DNA of 64,000 nucleotides, taken from Stappia sp. GTDB taxonomy: Bacteria > Pseudomonadota > Alphaproteobacteria > Rhizobiales > Stappiaceae. The notes under the pieces are model-generated. The model saw only the letters and a program-made list of their open reading frames with translations. It did not search any database and had not been told where the DNA came from. Position 1 is the stretch's first letter. Every line of letters starts with the position of its first letter. The stretch lies in contig PBLF01000030.1 in the NCBI GenBank assembly GCA_002722295.1, positions 1-64,000 of the forward strand. Reading direction: 5' to 3'. The translations under genes and the position numbers were made by a program. Positions 32,249 through 41,301 of the stretch are shown piece after piece.

Positions 32249-35200
32249 CTGAACTCGATCTACATCACGATCGGCGTCACTCTCATCGCCGTGCTGATCG
32301 CGGCGCTCGTTGGCCCCTTCCTGGTCGACTGGACGGCCTATCGCAGCACGTTCGAGCGCTACGGCGAACAGGTGCTTGGTCACAGGGTCGAGGTCATGGG
32401 CGAGGCGGAGATGCGCCTGCTGCCAACGCCCACGCTGACCTTTACCGATGTGCGGGTGGGGGAGCCCGAGGACGCGCTCCTCGTCATCTCACGCTTCTCC
32501 ATGCGTGTGGAACTGCCCCCGCTGCTCAAGGGCGAAGTGCGGGTCATCGACATGACGATGGACCAGCCCACGCTTCAACTCGCGGTGGACGAACAGGGCC
32601 GGCTCGACTGGTTTACCGCCCTGCGGCGCTCCAGCCTGATAGATGACCTTGATCCCGATCTCGTCATGCTGGAGCAGGCGACAATCCGGGACGGCCGGTT
32701 CCTTGTCACGGATGCGCGAAGCGGACGGACCCACAGTATCGAGGACGTTGACGTCACGGTCGCCGCGCGGTCGCTCAAGGGGCCCTTCAGGGTCGATGGC
32801 ATGGCCACGGTCGACGGAGAGCGGGCAACGGTTCTGGTCTCCACCGGCCGTGCCGATGCACAGGGCGGTATCCGCGTGCGTGCGGGCATCACGCCCGTCG
32901 CGACACCCGTCGATCTCGTCGCCGATGGCCGCATGTCGATCGAGGATGGGCGCCCGGCCTACGAAGGCAACTACACGATCTCCTCCGTCACGCCGGAGGA
33001 GGAGGCTGCTCAAGCGTGGACCAGCGAAGGAGCCTTCGCGTTTGGGAACTCCCGCCTGGACCTGACCGAGGCGCGTTTCTCCTATGGACCGCAGGAGCGG
33101 CCCGTGTCGCTCGACGGCACCATGTCGATCGTTCTGGATGCGCCCTATCGTTTCGAACTGAAGGCGACGGCCAAGCAGATCGATCTGGACAGGATTTCCG
33201 GTCGCGGCCCGCAGAGCCCGCTGTCTGCGGTCGAGGCCGGTGGTCTGGTTCTCGAGACGCTGCAAAGCCTGCCGCATCCTCCTTTCGATGGAACGGTCTC
33301 CCTGACCGTGCCCGGCGTCATCTCCGGTGGCGGCCTCATTCAGAACCTTCTGCTCGATGCCGAGCGTCTCGCCAGTGGATGGCGGCTGGAGCGGTTGTCG
33401 GCGCAGTTGCCGGGACGCTCCGAGTTTCTCGCGCGTGGCGATCTGGAGATTGCCCCGCGCGCGGCCTTTCGTGGCAGTTTCGCGGTCTCTGTCGCCCAAC
33501 CGAATCTCTTTGCCGACTGGTGGCGACGCGGTGAAGCATCTTCCGCCGCCGGTCTGCCCTTCGCCTTGGATGCCAGGATCTCTGCCACCGAAGAGGAAGT
33601 GGCCCTCACGCAGATGTCGTTCGAGATAGGAGATGCGCCGGGGCGTGGCACCTTCTCCTATCGGCCGGCGGGCGAGGGGTCCGCGCGTGTTCGTGTCGAC
33701 GTCGATGCGGAGCGGCTTGATGCCGATCAGGTCGGCCTGCTGGCCCGTCTTTTTCTGAACACTGCCGGCGAGGGCGGGAAACCCGTGGGCTCCGGCGCTG
33801 CGGAGATTTCCGCAAGGCTGTTTGCGCAGAGCGTTGCCATCGGTGCGCTTGAAGCGCGGAACGCGACGCTTATCGCCTCATACGCCGATGACGGGCTCGA
33901 TATCGAGGCGCTTTCTGTCGGGGACCTCGCGGGAGCCAAGGTCGAGGCGAGCGGTACCATTTCGGATCTGTCGTCGGTTCCCACTGGCGATCTCTCCGCC
34001 ACGGTGGATGCAGACCGGCTTGAAGGCGTGACGGGTCTGCTCGCTCGGATCTGGCCGGATGCGCGGTTCTTGCAGGCGTTCCAGGCTCGCGCGCAAAGCC
34101 TCGCGCCGACCCGTCTCGCTCTCACCTTCCACGGTGAAGCCGATGGAACCGAGACCCGCGCAAGCATCAAGGCGAGCGGAGAGGCCGGCGGCACGGCCAT
34201 CGACCTTTCCGGTGGGCTCGAGGGGCGCCTCGACACCTGGCGTGAGGCTCAGGTGGACATGACAGGCGGGCTTGGCAATCCCGATGGCGGCAAGCTGCTT
34301 GCGCAGCTCGGGTTTCCCGTTCTGCCGCTTTCCTCGCTTGGCGACGGGCGTATCGAGATCAGCCTTGCGGGCCGCCCCGCTTCGGCACTTGAGGGCAGCA
34401 CACGACTCTACCTTGGCGATGCGATGTCGCTTTCGGCGGTGGGAAGTCTTTCGCTGCCCATTGATGCTGACGCAAGCTATTCCGCCGAGCTCGAAGCCGG
34501 CATCGAGGACGTGACGCTGCTTGCACTTTTGAGCGGTCGGTTGCCGGCGCTTACTGCATCGTCGGGTGCGGCTGAACTCGTGGCGAAACTCGATGGTGCG
34601 GGCGATGCCTTCACGGTCAGGGACCTCTCGGGCCGATTGGCGGGAGCGGCGGTCGATGGATCACTCGACGTGGATCTGCGCCTTGGCGGTCCGGATTTGC
34701 CTCCGCGTATAAGAGGCAAGCTATCCACCTCGCAGTTCGATGTTCTGGCGCTTTCCGACCTGGTACTTGGCACGGATCCTCTGGCGGATGCCGGGCCTTC
34801 GGGGTGGTCGACCTCGCCGTTTGGTCCGTCACTTGTTCCGCCGATGGATCTGGCCCTGGATATTTCCGCCACGCGCCTGTCGCTTTCCGACCTTCCGGAG
34901 CTTTCCGGGGCATCCGGCCGGCTGTCCCTGTCCTCGGACGCGATGGCACTCGACCTGTCCGAGGCGGGGGTGTCCGGTGGACGGCTGTCCGGCAGCTTTG
35001 GCGTGAAGCGGATTGATGGCCAGGCGAGCATCTCGGGATCGGTGAAGGTCGAGGACGCCGCACTGGAAGAGTTCGTCTGGACGCGGAATGCCCGTGCGGT
35101 GGCGAAGGGGACTGTTGATGTCGGCCTCGACTTTGACGGAACCGGGAGGTCTCTCTCCGCGGTGGTTGCAAGCCTCGCGGGCGGGGCGACCCTGCAGGTG

Positions 35201-36130
35201 CGCGACGGCGAGATCCGGGGGCTCAATCCCAATGCCTTCGGACTGGTGATCCGTGCCGCTGATGCCGGTCTCACGCTTGACGATGAGAACGTCCGTGAGG
35301 CGTTCCTCAGCCATCTCGATGCGGGCGTCTTGCCGTTTTCGACGCTGGAGGCAAGCGGCGCCATTGCCGGCGGCGTGCTCAGGGTCAACACGCTGCGGCT
35401 CGACACGCCGTCGGCGAGCGTGTTTGGCGGTGCCCAGGTGGACCTCAGCCAACGGCGGCTTTCCAGTGAGATTTCCCTCAAGGTCGATCCGGGGGAAGAT
35501 GCCGTCACAGGGGCGGAGCCGCAGGTCGGCCTTGTGTTTTCCGGCCCCCTGGATGCGCCGGAGCGGCAGATCGACATCGCTCCCTTCACCGCATATCTGA
35601 CCTTGCGCGCCTTCGAGCAGGAAGTGCAACGGGTCGAGAAGCTTCAGGCGGAGATTGCCGAACGCGAACGCCGCATGCGCGAACTCCGGAAACAGAAGGA
35701 CGACGAGCAACGGCGCGAGCGCGAACGCCTGAAGCAGGAGGAGCGGGACAGGCAGCAGTTGAAGGAACTGCAGGAACGCCAGGAGCGTCAGGAGCAGGAA
35801 GACGCGCGCAAGGCCCGCGAGAAGGAAGAGGCGGCAAGGCTTGCGGCGGAGAAGGCAGCTGAAGAGAAAGCCGCTGCGGAGCGTGCCGCAGCCGAAAGGG
35901 CGCGCCGTCAGCGGGATCGTGACAGGGTGCAGGCAACACCAAGGCCGATGCCTGCAACACCGGCCGAAACCTTCGGCGACCGCATTCGCCGGGCTCTCAC
36001 ATCGCCGGAGCCCGATGGGGCAGGAACCGGTGCTCAGGGAGAGGCTGACCGCGAACAGAATGGTGGCGCGCCGCTTCGTCTGCTGCCGCTCGATCCGCCT
36101 GTCTTCGTGGGAACGACGCCGGACCGCTAG
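32249..36130 (+). CDS. AsmA-family envelope protein, apparent CTG start
   Basis: A 1293-residue AsmA-like protein. AsmA/TamB-type proteins are anchored in the inner membrane, span the periplasm and are tied to outer-membrane lipid transport. The N-terminal membrane anchor reads NSIYITIGVTLIAVLIAA, then VDWTAYRSTFERYGEQVLGH, typical of alphaproteobacterial AsmA. Beta-rich AsmA repeats fill most of the protein, with an AsmA_2-like end near residues 980-1100. A highly charged coiled coil rich in Glu, Arg, Lys and Ala (about residues 1110-1230) and a Pro-rich tail follow. The first normal start, GTG 32291, would cut the anchor in half. CTG 32249 has GGGAG spaced by 7 nt, and no ATG, GTG or TTG lies in frame between the upstream stop (32168) and 32249. 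Confidence 0.85.
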   Translation: MNSIYITIGVTLIAVLIAALVGPFLVDWTAYRSTFERYGEQVLGHRVEVMGEAEMRLLPTPTLTFTDVRVGEPEDALLVISRFSMRVELPPLLKGEVRVIDMTMDQPTLQLAVDEQGRLDWFTALRRSSLIDDLDPDLVMLEQATIRDGRFLVTDARSGRTHSIEDVDVTVAARSLKGPFRVDGMATVDGERATVLVSTGRADAQGGIRVRAGITPVATPVDLVADGRMSIEDGRPAYEGNYTISSVTPEEEAAQAWTSEGAFAFGNSRLDLTEARFSYGPQERPVSLDGTMSIVLDAPYRFELKATAKQIDLDRISGRGPQSPLSAVEAGGLVLETLQSLPHPPFDGTVSLTVPGVISGGGLIQNLLLDAERLASGWRLERLSAQLPGRSEFLARGDLEIAPRAAFRGSFAVSVAQPNLFADWWRRGEASSAAGLPFALDARISATEEEVALTQMSFEIGDAPGRGTFSYRPAGEGSARVRVDVDAERLDADQVGLLARLFLNTAGEGGKPVGSGAAEISARLFAQSVAIGALEARNATLIASYADDGLDIEALSVGDLAGAKVEASGTISDLSSVPTGDLSATVDADRLEGVTGLLARIWPDARFLQAFQARAQSLAPTRLALTFHGEADGTETRASIKASGEAGGTAIDLSGGLEGRLDTWREAQVDMTGGLGNPDGGKLLAQLGFPVLPLSSLGDGRIEISLAGRPASALEGSTRLYLGDAMSLSAVGSLSLPIDADASYSAELEAGIEDVTLLALLSGRLPALTASSGAAELVAKLDGAGDAFTVRDLSGRLAGAAVDGSLDVDLRLGGPDLPPRIRGKLSTSQFDVLALSDLVLGTDPLADAGPSGWSTSPFGPSLVPPMDLALDISATRLSLSDLPELSGASGRLSLSSDAMALDLSEAGVSGGRLSGSFGVKRIDGQASISGSVKVEDAALEEFVWTRNARAVAKGTVDVGLDFDGTGRSLSAVVASLAGGATLQVRDGEIRGLNPNAFGLVIRAADAGLTLDDENVREAFLSHLDAGVLPFSTLEASGAIAGGVLRVNTLRLDTPSASVFGGAQVDLSQRRLSSEISLKVDPGEDAVTGAEPQVGLVFSGPLDAPERQIDIAPFTAYLTLRAFEQEVQRVEKLQAEIAERERRMRELRKQKDDEQRRERERLKQEERDRQQLKELQERQERQEQEDARKAREKEEAARLAAEKAAEEKAAAERAAAERARRQRDRDRVQATPRPMPATPAETFGDRIRRALTSPEPDGAGTGAQGEADREQNGGAPLRLLPLDPPVFVGTTPDR

Positions 36131-36363
36131 GAGCGCGATCCCCGGCAGTGGTTGAGGGCAGCCACGCGCAGGCAGGACGACAGGCTGTCCTCGGCCGTTC
36201 CCGCATCATCGATCTCCCGAGCATCGTCGATCTCCGCAACGAGTGCGGGCAGGCTCAATCCTCGCAGCAGCGCCAACTCGTCCAGAACGTCCCAGAACTC
36301 TGGCTCCAGCGCCAGGCTCGTGCGGTGGCCGTGCAGGGTGAGGGAACGTTTGAAAAGCGGCAT
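36127..36363 (-). CDS. Ribbon-helix-helix domain protein
   Basis: A 78-aa protein with a short beta strand and two helices (KRSLTLHGHRTSLALEPEFWDVLDELALLRGLSLPAL in outline), matching the RHH_4 type of small DNA-binding proteins. I chose ATG 36363, 16 bp after the DUF4169 stop; the longer frame from GTG 36408 overlaps DUF4169 and lacks a ribosome-binding site. It is the last gene of the group ssrA-sspB-DUF4169-RHH and is convergent with the AsmA gene, overlapping it by 4 bp. The DNA target is unknown. Confidence 0.8.
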   Translation of the reverse strand: MPLFKRSLTLHGHRTSLALEPEFWDVLDELALLRGLSLPALVAEIDDAREIDDAGTAEDSLSSCLRVAALNHCRGSRS

Positions 36364-36379
36364 GAGTGAAGCTGATGTG

Positions 36380-36583
36380 TCAGTCTGGGGTGCCGGATGG
36401 CTCGTCACTGGTCAGCTTGTGACCTGCCACATGCCGGGAGAGCTTCCCGAGGGCTGCCTCGTCGCGCTGGCGCTCTGCCTTTGTACGCCCATGCAAGGCA
36501 CGGTTCTCGGCGGCGCGACGTTCCTTTTCGCCGCGTGCACGGGTCTTCCTGGCCTGACGAAGATTGACGATGTCGCCGCTCAT
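36380..36583 (-). CDS. DUF4169 family protein
   Basis: A 67-aa very basic protein starting MSGDIVNLRQARKTRARGEK and continuing AAENRALHGRTKAERQRDE, the pattern of DUF4169, a small alphaproteobacterial family of unknown function. It lies between sspB and the RHH gene on the same strand, with 38 bp to sspB, so all three probably share a transcript. Confidence 0.82.
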   Translation of the reverse strand: MSGDIVNLRQARKTRARGEKERRAAENRALHGRTKAERQRDEAALGKLSRHVAGHKLTSDEPSGTPD

Positions 36584-36621
36584 GGGCTGTCTGGCTCCCG
36601 CGACGCGGGGGATATCCCCGG

Positions 36622-37206
36622 TCAGGTTTTCTTGCGGAACGCGTCAAGCGAGACGACGTCGGCCCCGCTTTCTTCCTTCGCATTTTCCACGCCGTCCTGG
36701 GTCGTCGCGGCGGCGGAACCGTCCTGTGCAGCCTCGCCCGGATTCGCGTTGGCCTTGGCCGTTTCCCGCTCGACGTGCTCCACGATCGCTTCCGCGATCT
36801 CCTGGTCGCTTGCCGCCTCCAGAAGATCGTCGGGCAGCTCCTCCGCCGTCTTGCCCGGCTCGAACTCGAGCGCGAACTGGACCGACGGGTCAAAGAAGCC
36901 CTTGATGGACGAGAACGGTACGAACAGCTTTTCCGGGATACCGCCGAAGGACAGGCCGACCTCGAAGGCGTGGTCGGTCACATTGAGGTCCCAGAACTGG
37001 TGCTGCAGCACCACGGTCATCTCGGTCGGATAACGCTCGTGCAGGCGAGGCGAGATGCGCACTCCGGGCGCATTCGTGTCGAAGGCGATGTAGAAATGGT
37101 GGTCACCCGGAAGGCCGATGCGAGCCACCTCCGTGAGGATCTTGCGCACCGCGCCGCGAAGCGCGTCCTGAATGACGATGTCGTAACGGATCAGATCTTC
37201 GGCCAT
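36622..37206 (-). CDS. sspB: ClpXP adaptor SspB (alpha type)
   Basis: Adaptor that binds the SsrA degradation tag and delivers tagged proteins to ClpXP. The 194-aa product starts MAEDLIRYDIVIQDALRGAV and has the substrate-binding core HFYIAFDTNAPGVRISPRL, MTVVLQHQFWDLNVTDHAFEVGLSF and FVPFSSIKGFFDPSVQF. An acidic Ala-rich linker leads to a short C-terminal end (SGADVVSLDAFRKK) that is probably the ClpX-docking part. The start was set by the family N-terminus; longer in-frame starts run into the tmRNA gene. ssrA lies directly upstream on the same strand. Confidence 0.94.
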   Translation of the reverse strand: MAEDLIRYDIVIQDALRGAVRKILTEVARIGLPGDHHFYIAFDTNAPGVRISPRLHERYPTEMTVVLQHQFWDLNVTDHAFEVGLSFGGIPEKLFVPFSSIKGFFDPSVQFALEFEPGKTAEELPDDLLEAASDQEIAEAIVEHVERETAKANANPGEAAQDGSAAATTQDGVENAKEESGADVVSLDAFRKKT

Positions 37207-37329
37207 CGCTTGCAACTGTTGCAGTGAGTCGGGACTGAGCGCCAACATGACGCGCGGCGTACAACTTGAAAAGCCCGCTGGGCAAGAAAGCGGCCCACTG
37301 CAGACAAACGCGAAAGGCATTTTGCCTTG

Positions 37330-37698
37330 CGTCATCTGCCCTGGGCGCCTCACGGCTGGAAAAGTGGAGGCTTCTGTTGCCAGGTGCCTCCGAACCCCGC
37401 CTGCAGGGGCTAACCCGCAGGGCTTTAGTGGACTACTGGCACCGCATTACGCGGCGACAGCGTTGTCCATAGCATAGTTGTCGTTTGCAACTATTGAGAC
37501 GGCCCGATAACGGCGGAACCATGCCGAACGAAAAGACGGCCTTTACACCCTCGTCGATCCTGTTTCGCCCCCGCCGAAGCCCGCCGGCGCCGGAATGTCC
37601 GGCATTGACGGGCTTGGGTGGAGGCGCCGGGTACCGCCCCCGGGTCCGATAGGCTTATTACGCGGTCCGTTTATCGTCATAGCCAGCTTGCGCCGGCA
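37330..37698 (-). ncRNA. ssrA: Transfer-messenger RNA, alphaproteobacterial two-piece permuted form
   Basis: tmRNA rescues stalled ribosomes and adds a degradation tag. Read on the minus strand: an acceptor piece (about 37698-37616, near 83 nt), an intervening segment (37615-37573) closed by a AAGCCCG/CGGGCTT hairpin (arms 37609-37615 and 37577-37583), then the coding piece from 37572. The acceptor stem forms between CGCCTCC (37626-37620) and GGGGGCG (37572-37566). The tag frame runs 37488-37447, starts at GCA and ends TAA: ANDNYAMDNAVAA, with the charged Ala added first by the tmRNA. It resembles the Caulobacter tag AANDNFAEEFAVAA as I recall it. Downstream sequence can form the pseudoknots. 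The encoded 3' end reads A-CCC rather than A-CCA, so the last base would need CCA-adding repair. The 3' limit of the coding piece is approximate. Confidence 0.93.
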
Positions 37699-37704
37699 CC
37701 TCTC

Positions 37705-37733
37705 AATATAGGGAGAGATCCCCCGGCTGAAAA
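37705..37733 (-). promoter_or_regulatory. ssrA: Predicted sigma-70 promoter of ssrA
   Basis: Minus strand: TTTTCA (37728-37733), a 17-bp spacer, then TATATT (37705-37710). The predicted start near 37698 coincides with the expected 5' end of the tmRNA acceptor piece. Confidence 0.65.
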
Positions 37734-37930
37734 GGGGCGTCTCCTCATCGATCCAGAGCGAAAATCAGGACGTGGCGGGTTGTCCGGTTCACACCCTGGC
37801 TCGCGTCCTTGTGAGGCTCTGTCAGTGGTTTGCGTGCGGTGGCTGGCGTAGGATCGGCATATCGGAGGAAGATGGAGCCGCCCTCTTTCTCGCAACCTGA
37901 AGCCTCTGCGGTTTCAAGGGAGGGACTGTC

Positions 37931-38431
37931 ATGAAAGGCCTGTCTCGGCGCACGCTTCTCGCTCTTGCCTGTTTGGGAGGGCTGGGCGGCGCACTTGTCG
38001 CATCCGGAGGTGTTCGGGCGGGATGGTTCGGTTTCGGAAGCAATGACACCGGCCCGGTCTTTACCGGGATCGTGGAAGGAGTCGCGGTCGGGGGGTATGA
38101 TCCGGTTGCGTACTTTCGCGAGGGGAGGCCCGTGAAAGGCGATCCGTCCATCGCCGCAACATGGCGGGGAGCCAACTGGCGCTTCTCGAGCGAGGAGAAC
38201 CGGGCAGCTTTCGAGACGGAGCCGGAGAAGTACGCGCCTGCCTACGGCGGATACTGCTCCTGGGCGGTTGCGCAAGGCAAGCTCGCCAAGGGAGACCCCG
38301 AGAACTGGGATATCGTGGAGGGCCGCCTTTACCTGAACTATAATGACAAGGTGCAATCCGACTGGCGCAAGGACATTCCGGGATTTGTCGCGAAGGCCAA
38401 TGAAGAGTGGCCGGGCCTCGCGGACAGGTAG
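37931..38431 (+). CDS. Secreted YHS-domain protein
   Basis: A 166-aa protein with a cleavable export signal (MKGLSRRTLLALACLGGLGG; the Arg pair hints at Tat but is not a full motif). The YHS-like domain follows: VGGYDPVAYFREGRPVKGDP, WRFSSEENRAAFETEPEKYAP, YGGYCSWAVAQGKLAKGDPE, LYLNYNDKVQSDWRKDIPGF. YHS proteins are thought to bind metal ions, but no role is established for this subgroup. The gene is divergent from ssrA and probably monocistronic. A weak GC-rich hairpin (38460-38490) without a T-run follows. Confidence 0.88.
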   Translation: MKGLSRRTLLALACLGGLGGALVASGGVRAGWFGFGSNDTGPVFTGIVEGVAVGGYDPVAYFREGRPVKGDPSIAATWRGANWRFSSEENRAAFETEPEKYAPAYGGYCSWAVAQGKLAKGDPENWDIVEGRLYLNYNDKVQSDWRKDIPGFVAKANEEWPGLADR

Positions 38432-38556
38432 CCGGTCGCGTGGATTGCGTGCCAAACAGTGTCGCGCACCCTTGCCCGGGTGATGCGCGCGGGTAACGAT
38501 TGCGGGACTAAGCGAATCGGCGCCATCGACGCGCCCGCGCAGAACTGGTGGTTTCC

Positions 38557-39351
38557 GTGCAGCAATATCACGATCTGATGCAGCGCATCCTCGCCGAGGG
38601 CACGCGCAAGACCGACCGCACAGGGACGGGCACACTTTCCGTGTTCGGTCATCAGATGCGCTTCGATCTGGCCGACGGGTTTCCGATGGTGACGACGAAG
38701 AAGCTGCATCTGAAGTCGATCATTCACGAACTGCTGTGGTTCCTGTCCGGCGACACGAACATTGCCTATCTGAAGGAAAACGGCGTCAGCATCTGGGATG
38801 AATGGGCTGACGAGAACGGCGATCTCGGCCCTGTCTACGGATACCAGTGGCGTTCGTGGCCGGCGCCGGACGGGACGTCCGTCGACCAGATCGCCAACCT
38901 CCTGGAACAGATCCGTCGGTCCCCGGACAGCCGGCGGCTAATGGTTTCCGCCTGGAACCCGGCGCTGGTCGACGAGATGGCCCTTCCGCCGTGTCATGCC
39001 ATGTTCCAGTTTTACATCGCGGATGGCCGGCTCTCCTGCCAGCTCTACCAGCGCTCGGCGGATGTCTTCCTGGGAGTTCCCTTCAACATTGCATCCTATG
39101 CGCTGCTGACCATGATGGTGGCACAGGTGACCGGCTATCGGCCCGGCGAGTTCATCCACACGTTCGGCGACGCTCACCTTTACCTGAACCACCTGGACCA
39201 GACGAAAGAGCAGCTTTCCCGCGACCTTCGTGCGTTGCCCCGAATGGAAATCAACCCCGAGGTGAAAGACCTCTTCGCCTTCCGCTTCGAGGATTTTTCC
39301 CTCACCGGCTACGAGCCTCATCCTCATATCAAGGCGCCGGTGGCCGTTTAG
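38557..39351 (+). CDS. thyA: Thymidylate synthase ThyA
   Basis: Methylates dUMP to dTMP with methylene-tetrahydrofolate. Starting at GTG 38557 the product is 264 aa, the length of E. coli ThyA, and begins [16 protein letters not shown] in register with it. Motifs: [18 protein letters not shown], the catalytic Cys in [15 protein letters not shown], and [26 protein letters not shown] lies 5 nt before GTG 38557, whereas GTG 38548 has no ribosome-binding site. A bidirectional terminator follows. Confidence 0.96.
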   Translation: MQQYHDLMQRILAEGTRKTDRTGTGTLSVFGHQMRFDLADGFPMVTTKKLHLKSIIHELLWFLSGDTNIAYLKENGVSIWDEWADENGDLGPVYGYQWRSWPAPDGTSVDQIANLLEQIRRSPDSRRLMVSAWNPALVDEMALPPCHAMFQFYIADGRLSCQLYQRSADVFLGVPFNIASYALLTMMVAQVTGYRPGEFIHTFGDAHLYLNHLDQTKEQLSRDLRALPRMEINPEVKDLFAFRFEDFSLTGYEPHPHIKAPVAV

Positions 39352-39388
39352 GGGCCGCACCCTAGGTGCCGTCCTGACCCAATGCATG

Positions 39389-39420
39389 AAAAAGGCGCCC
39401 TCGCAGGCGCCTTTTTGTTG
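39389..39420. terminator. Bidirectional terminator between thyA and the ABC-2 permease
   Basis: Perfect 11-bp stem AAAAAGGCGCC / GGCGCCTTTTT (39389-39399 and 39406-39416) with a 6-nt loop. The T-run and A-run let it serve both convergent transcripts. Confidence 0.95.
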
Positions 39421-39449
39421 TTTGATCGTCCGGTTTCCTGGGCACCGGA

Positions 39450-40211
39450 TCAGGCCTTGAGACGCCAGCCTGTCTTGAAGATCCAGGCGATCACAGCAAG
39501 GCAGATCGAGAGGAAGAGGAAGGTCATCGCCAGGCTGACTCCGACGCTGACGTCCGCCTGCCCGTAGAAGCTCCAGCGGAAGCCGCTGATGAGATAGACC
39601 ACCGGGTTGAACAGCGTCACGGTCTGCCAGATCGGAGGCAGCATGGAGATCGAGTAGAAGCTGCCGCCCAGGAAGGCGAGCGGCGTGATGATGAGCAGCG
39701 GCACGAATTGCAGCTTCTCGAAGTTGTCCGCCCATATGCCGATGATGAAGCCCAGCAGCGAGAAGGTGATGGCGGTAAGCACCATGAACAGGAGCATCCA
39801 GACCGGATGCTGAATGGTCATTGGCACGAAAAGATGCGCGGTCGCCAGGATGATGACGCCGACAAGCATCGCCTTCGTGGCCGCTGCACCGACATAGGCG
39901 ATGACGATTTCCAGGAAGGATATCGGGGCGGAAAGCACTTCGTAGATCGTTCCCGTGAAGCGGGGGAAATAGATCCCGAAAGAGGCGTTGGACACGCTTT
40001 GCGTGAGCAGGGACAGCATGATGAGCCCCGGCACGATGAAGGCGCCGTAACTCACTCCGTCGACTTCGGAGATACGCGATCCGATTGCCGCGCCGAAGAC
40101 GATGAAATAGAGCGATGTGGACAGAACCGGCGAGACGATGCTCTGGAACAGGGTCCGCCGCGTGCGGGCCATCTCGAAATGATAGATGGCGCTGATGGCG
40201 TGAAAGTTCAT
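39450..40211 (-). CDS. ABC-2 type transporter permease (YadH-like)
   Basis: A 253-aa integral membrane protein with about six transmembrane helices and the ABC-2 signature near the C-terminus ([33 protein letters not shown]). It pairs with the ATPase gene upstream; the two overlap by 4 bp. The pair resembles E. coli YadGH exporters. The substrate is unknown. Confidence 0.92.
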   Translation of the reverse strand: MNFHAISAIYHFEMARTRRTLFQSIVSPVLSTSLYFIVFGAAIGSRISEVDGVSYGAFIVPGLIMLSLLTQSVSNASFGIYFPRFTGTIYEVLSAPISFLEIVIAYVGAAATKAMLVGVIILATAHLFVPMTIQHPVWMLLFMVLTAITFSLLGFIIGIWADNFEKLQFVPLLIITPLAFLGGSFYSISMLPPIWQTVTLFNPVVYLISGFRWSFYGQADVSVGVSLAMTFLFLSICLAVIAWIFKTGWRLKA

Positions 40212-41134
40212 GCCTGCTCCTTCACGAGACTGACGAAGATTTCCTCAAGCGAACTCTGGCGGGTCTCCAGATCTCTAAACCGGATGCCGGCTGACTGAAG
40301 GTCGCCCAGCAGGGTCGTGATGCCTGTGCGTTCGCCTTGCGCATCAAAGGTGTAGACGAGACTTTCCCCGGATCCGGAGAGCTCCAGTCCGCGATTGGCG
40401 AGAGAGTCGGGCAGGGCCGAAAGCGGTTCCGCAAGGTGGAGGATCAGTTCCTTGCGGCCGAGCTTGCGCATCAGCTCGTCCTTTTCCTCGACCAGAACGA
40501 TCTCGCCCTTGTTGATCACGCCGACCCGATCGGCGAGGTCTTCCGCCTCCTCGATGTAGTGCGTGGTGAGAATGATCGTCACGCCCGTGTCCCGCAAACG
40601 GCGAATGACGCGCCACATGTCCTTGCGCAGCTCGACGTCGACGCCTGCCGTCGGTTCGTCGAGGAAGAGCAGGCGCGGTTCGTGGGCAAGCGCCTTTGCA
40701 ATGAGCACGCGCCGTTTCATGCCGCCGGAAAGCTGCAGGATCTTGTTGTCCTTCTTGTCCCACAGCGAGAGGTCGCGCAGAACCTGTTCGACGATTTCCG
40801 GGTTCTTTGGTTTGCCGAAAAGTCCTCGGCTGAAGCTCACCGTCGCCCAGACCGTTTCGAAGGAATCGGTGGTGAGCTCCTGGGGAACGAGGCCGATAAG
40901 GGAGCGTGCGGCACGAAAGTCGGTGCCAATGTCGTGTCCGTCGACGAGCACCTTGCCGCCGCTGGCATTGACGATGCCGCAGATGATGGAGATCAGCGTC
41001 GTCTTTCCGGCGCCGTTGGGACCGAGCAGGGCGAAGACTTCGCCTTTCTCGATCTCGAGATTGATCGTCTTGAGCGCCTCGAAACCGGTGTCGTAAGTTT
41101 TCGACAGGTCCGAGACGGAAAGAATCGGAGGCAT
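40208..41134 (-). CDS. ABC transporter ATP-binding protein (YadG-like)
   Basis: A 308-aa nucleotide-binding subunit with Walker [16 protein letters not shown], signature [17 protein letters not shown], Walker [14 protein letters not shown] and the switch His in [15 protein letters not shown]. The C-terminal ~90 residues form an extra regulatory-looking domain. ATG 41134 gives [17 protein letters not shown], the usual N-terminus; an in-frame ATG at 41167 adds 11 residues. It drives the ABC-2 permease downstream. Confidence 0.93.
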   Translation of the reverse strand: MPPILSVSDLSKTYDTGFEALKTINLEIEKGEVFALLGPNGAGKTTLISIICGIVNASGGKVLVDGHDIGTDFRAARSLIGLVPQELTTDSFETVWATVSFSRGLFGKPKNPEIVEQVLRDLSLWDKKDNKILQLSGGMKRRVLIAKALAHEPRLLFLDEPTAGVDVELRKDMWRVIRRLRDTGVTIILTTHYIEEAEDLADRVGVINKGEIVLVEEKDELMRKLGRKELILHLAEPLSALPDSLANRGLELSGSGESLVYTFDAQGERTGITTLLGDLQSAGIRFRDLETRQSSLEEIFVSLVKEQA

Positions 41135-41301
41135 GGCGGGCCTTGGATCAAGAGGTGAGCCGGGCAAAAAGCTGCTGAAACGCAGGCCTTGTCACGAGCG
41201 TGGACAGCTCCCGGGCGGAGGATGTGCGGACAATATAGGTCGTACCCGGCGAGGCAAAAGGGGCAGTGTCGACGGCAGGCCCTGTTGTTTGCGAGGCACT
41301 G

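Noticed and set aside
37618..37851. A 77-codon plus-strand frame upstream of the YHS gene
   Set aside because: It covers the ssrA promoter and acceptor piece on the other strand and has no protein-like features.
38460..38490. GC-rich hairpin between the YHS gene and thyA as a terminator
   Set aside because: The stem contains a bulge and no T-run follows; it may be chance in GC-rich DNA.
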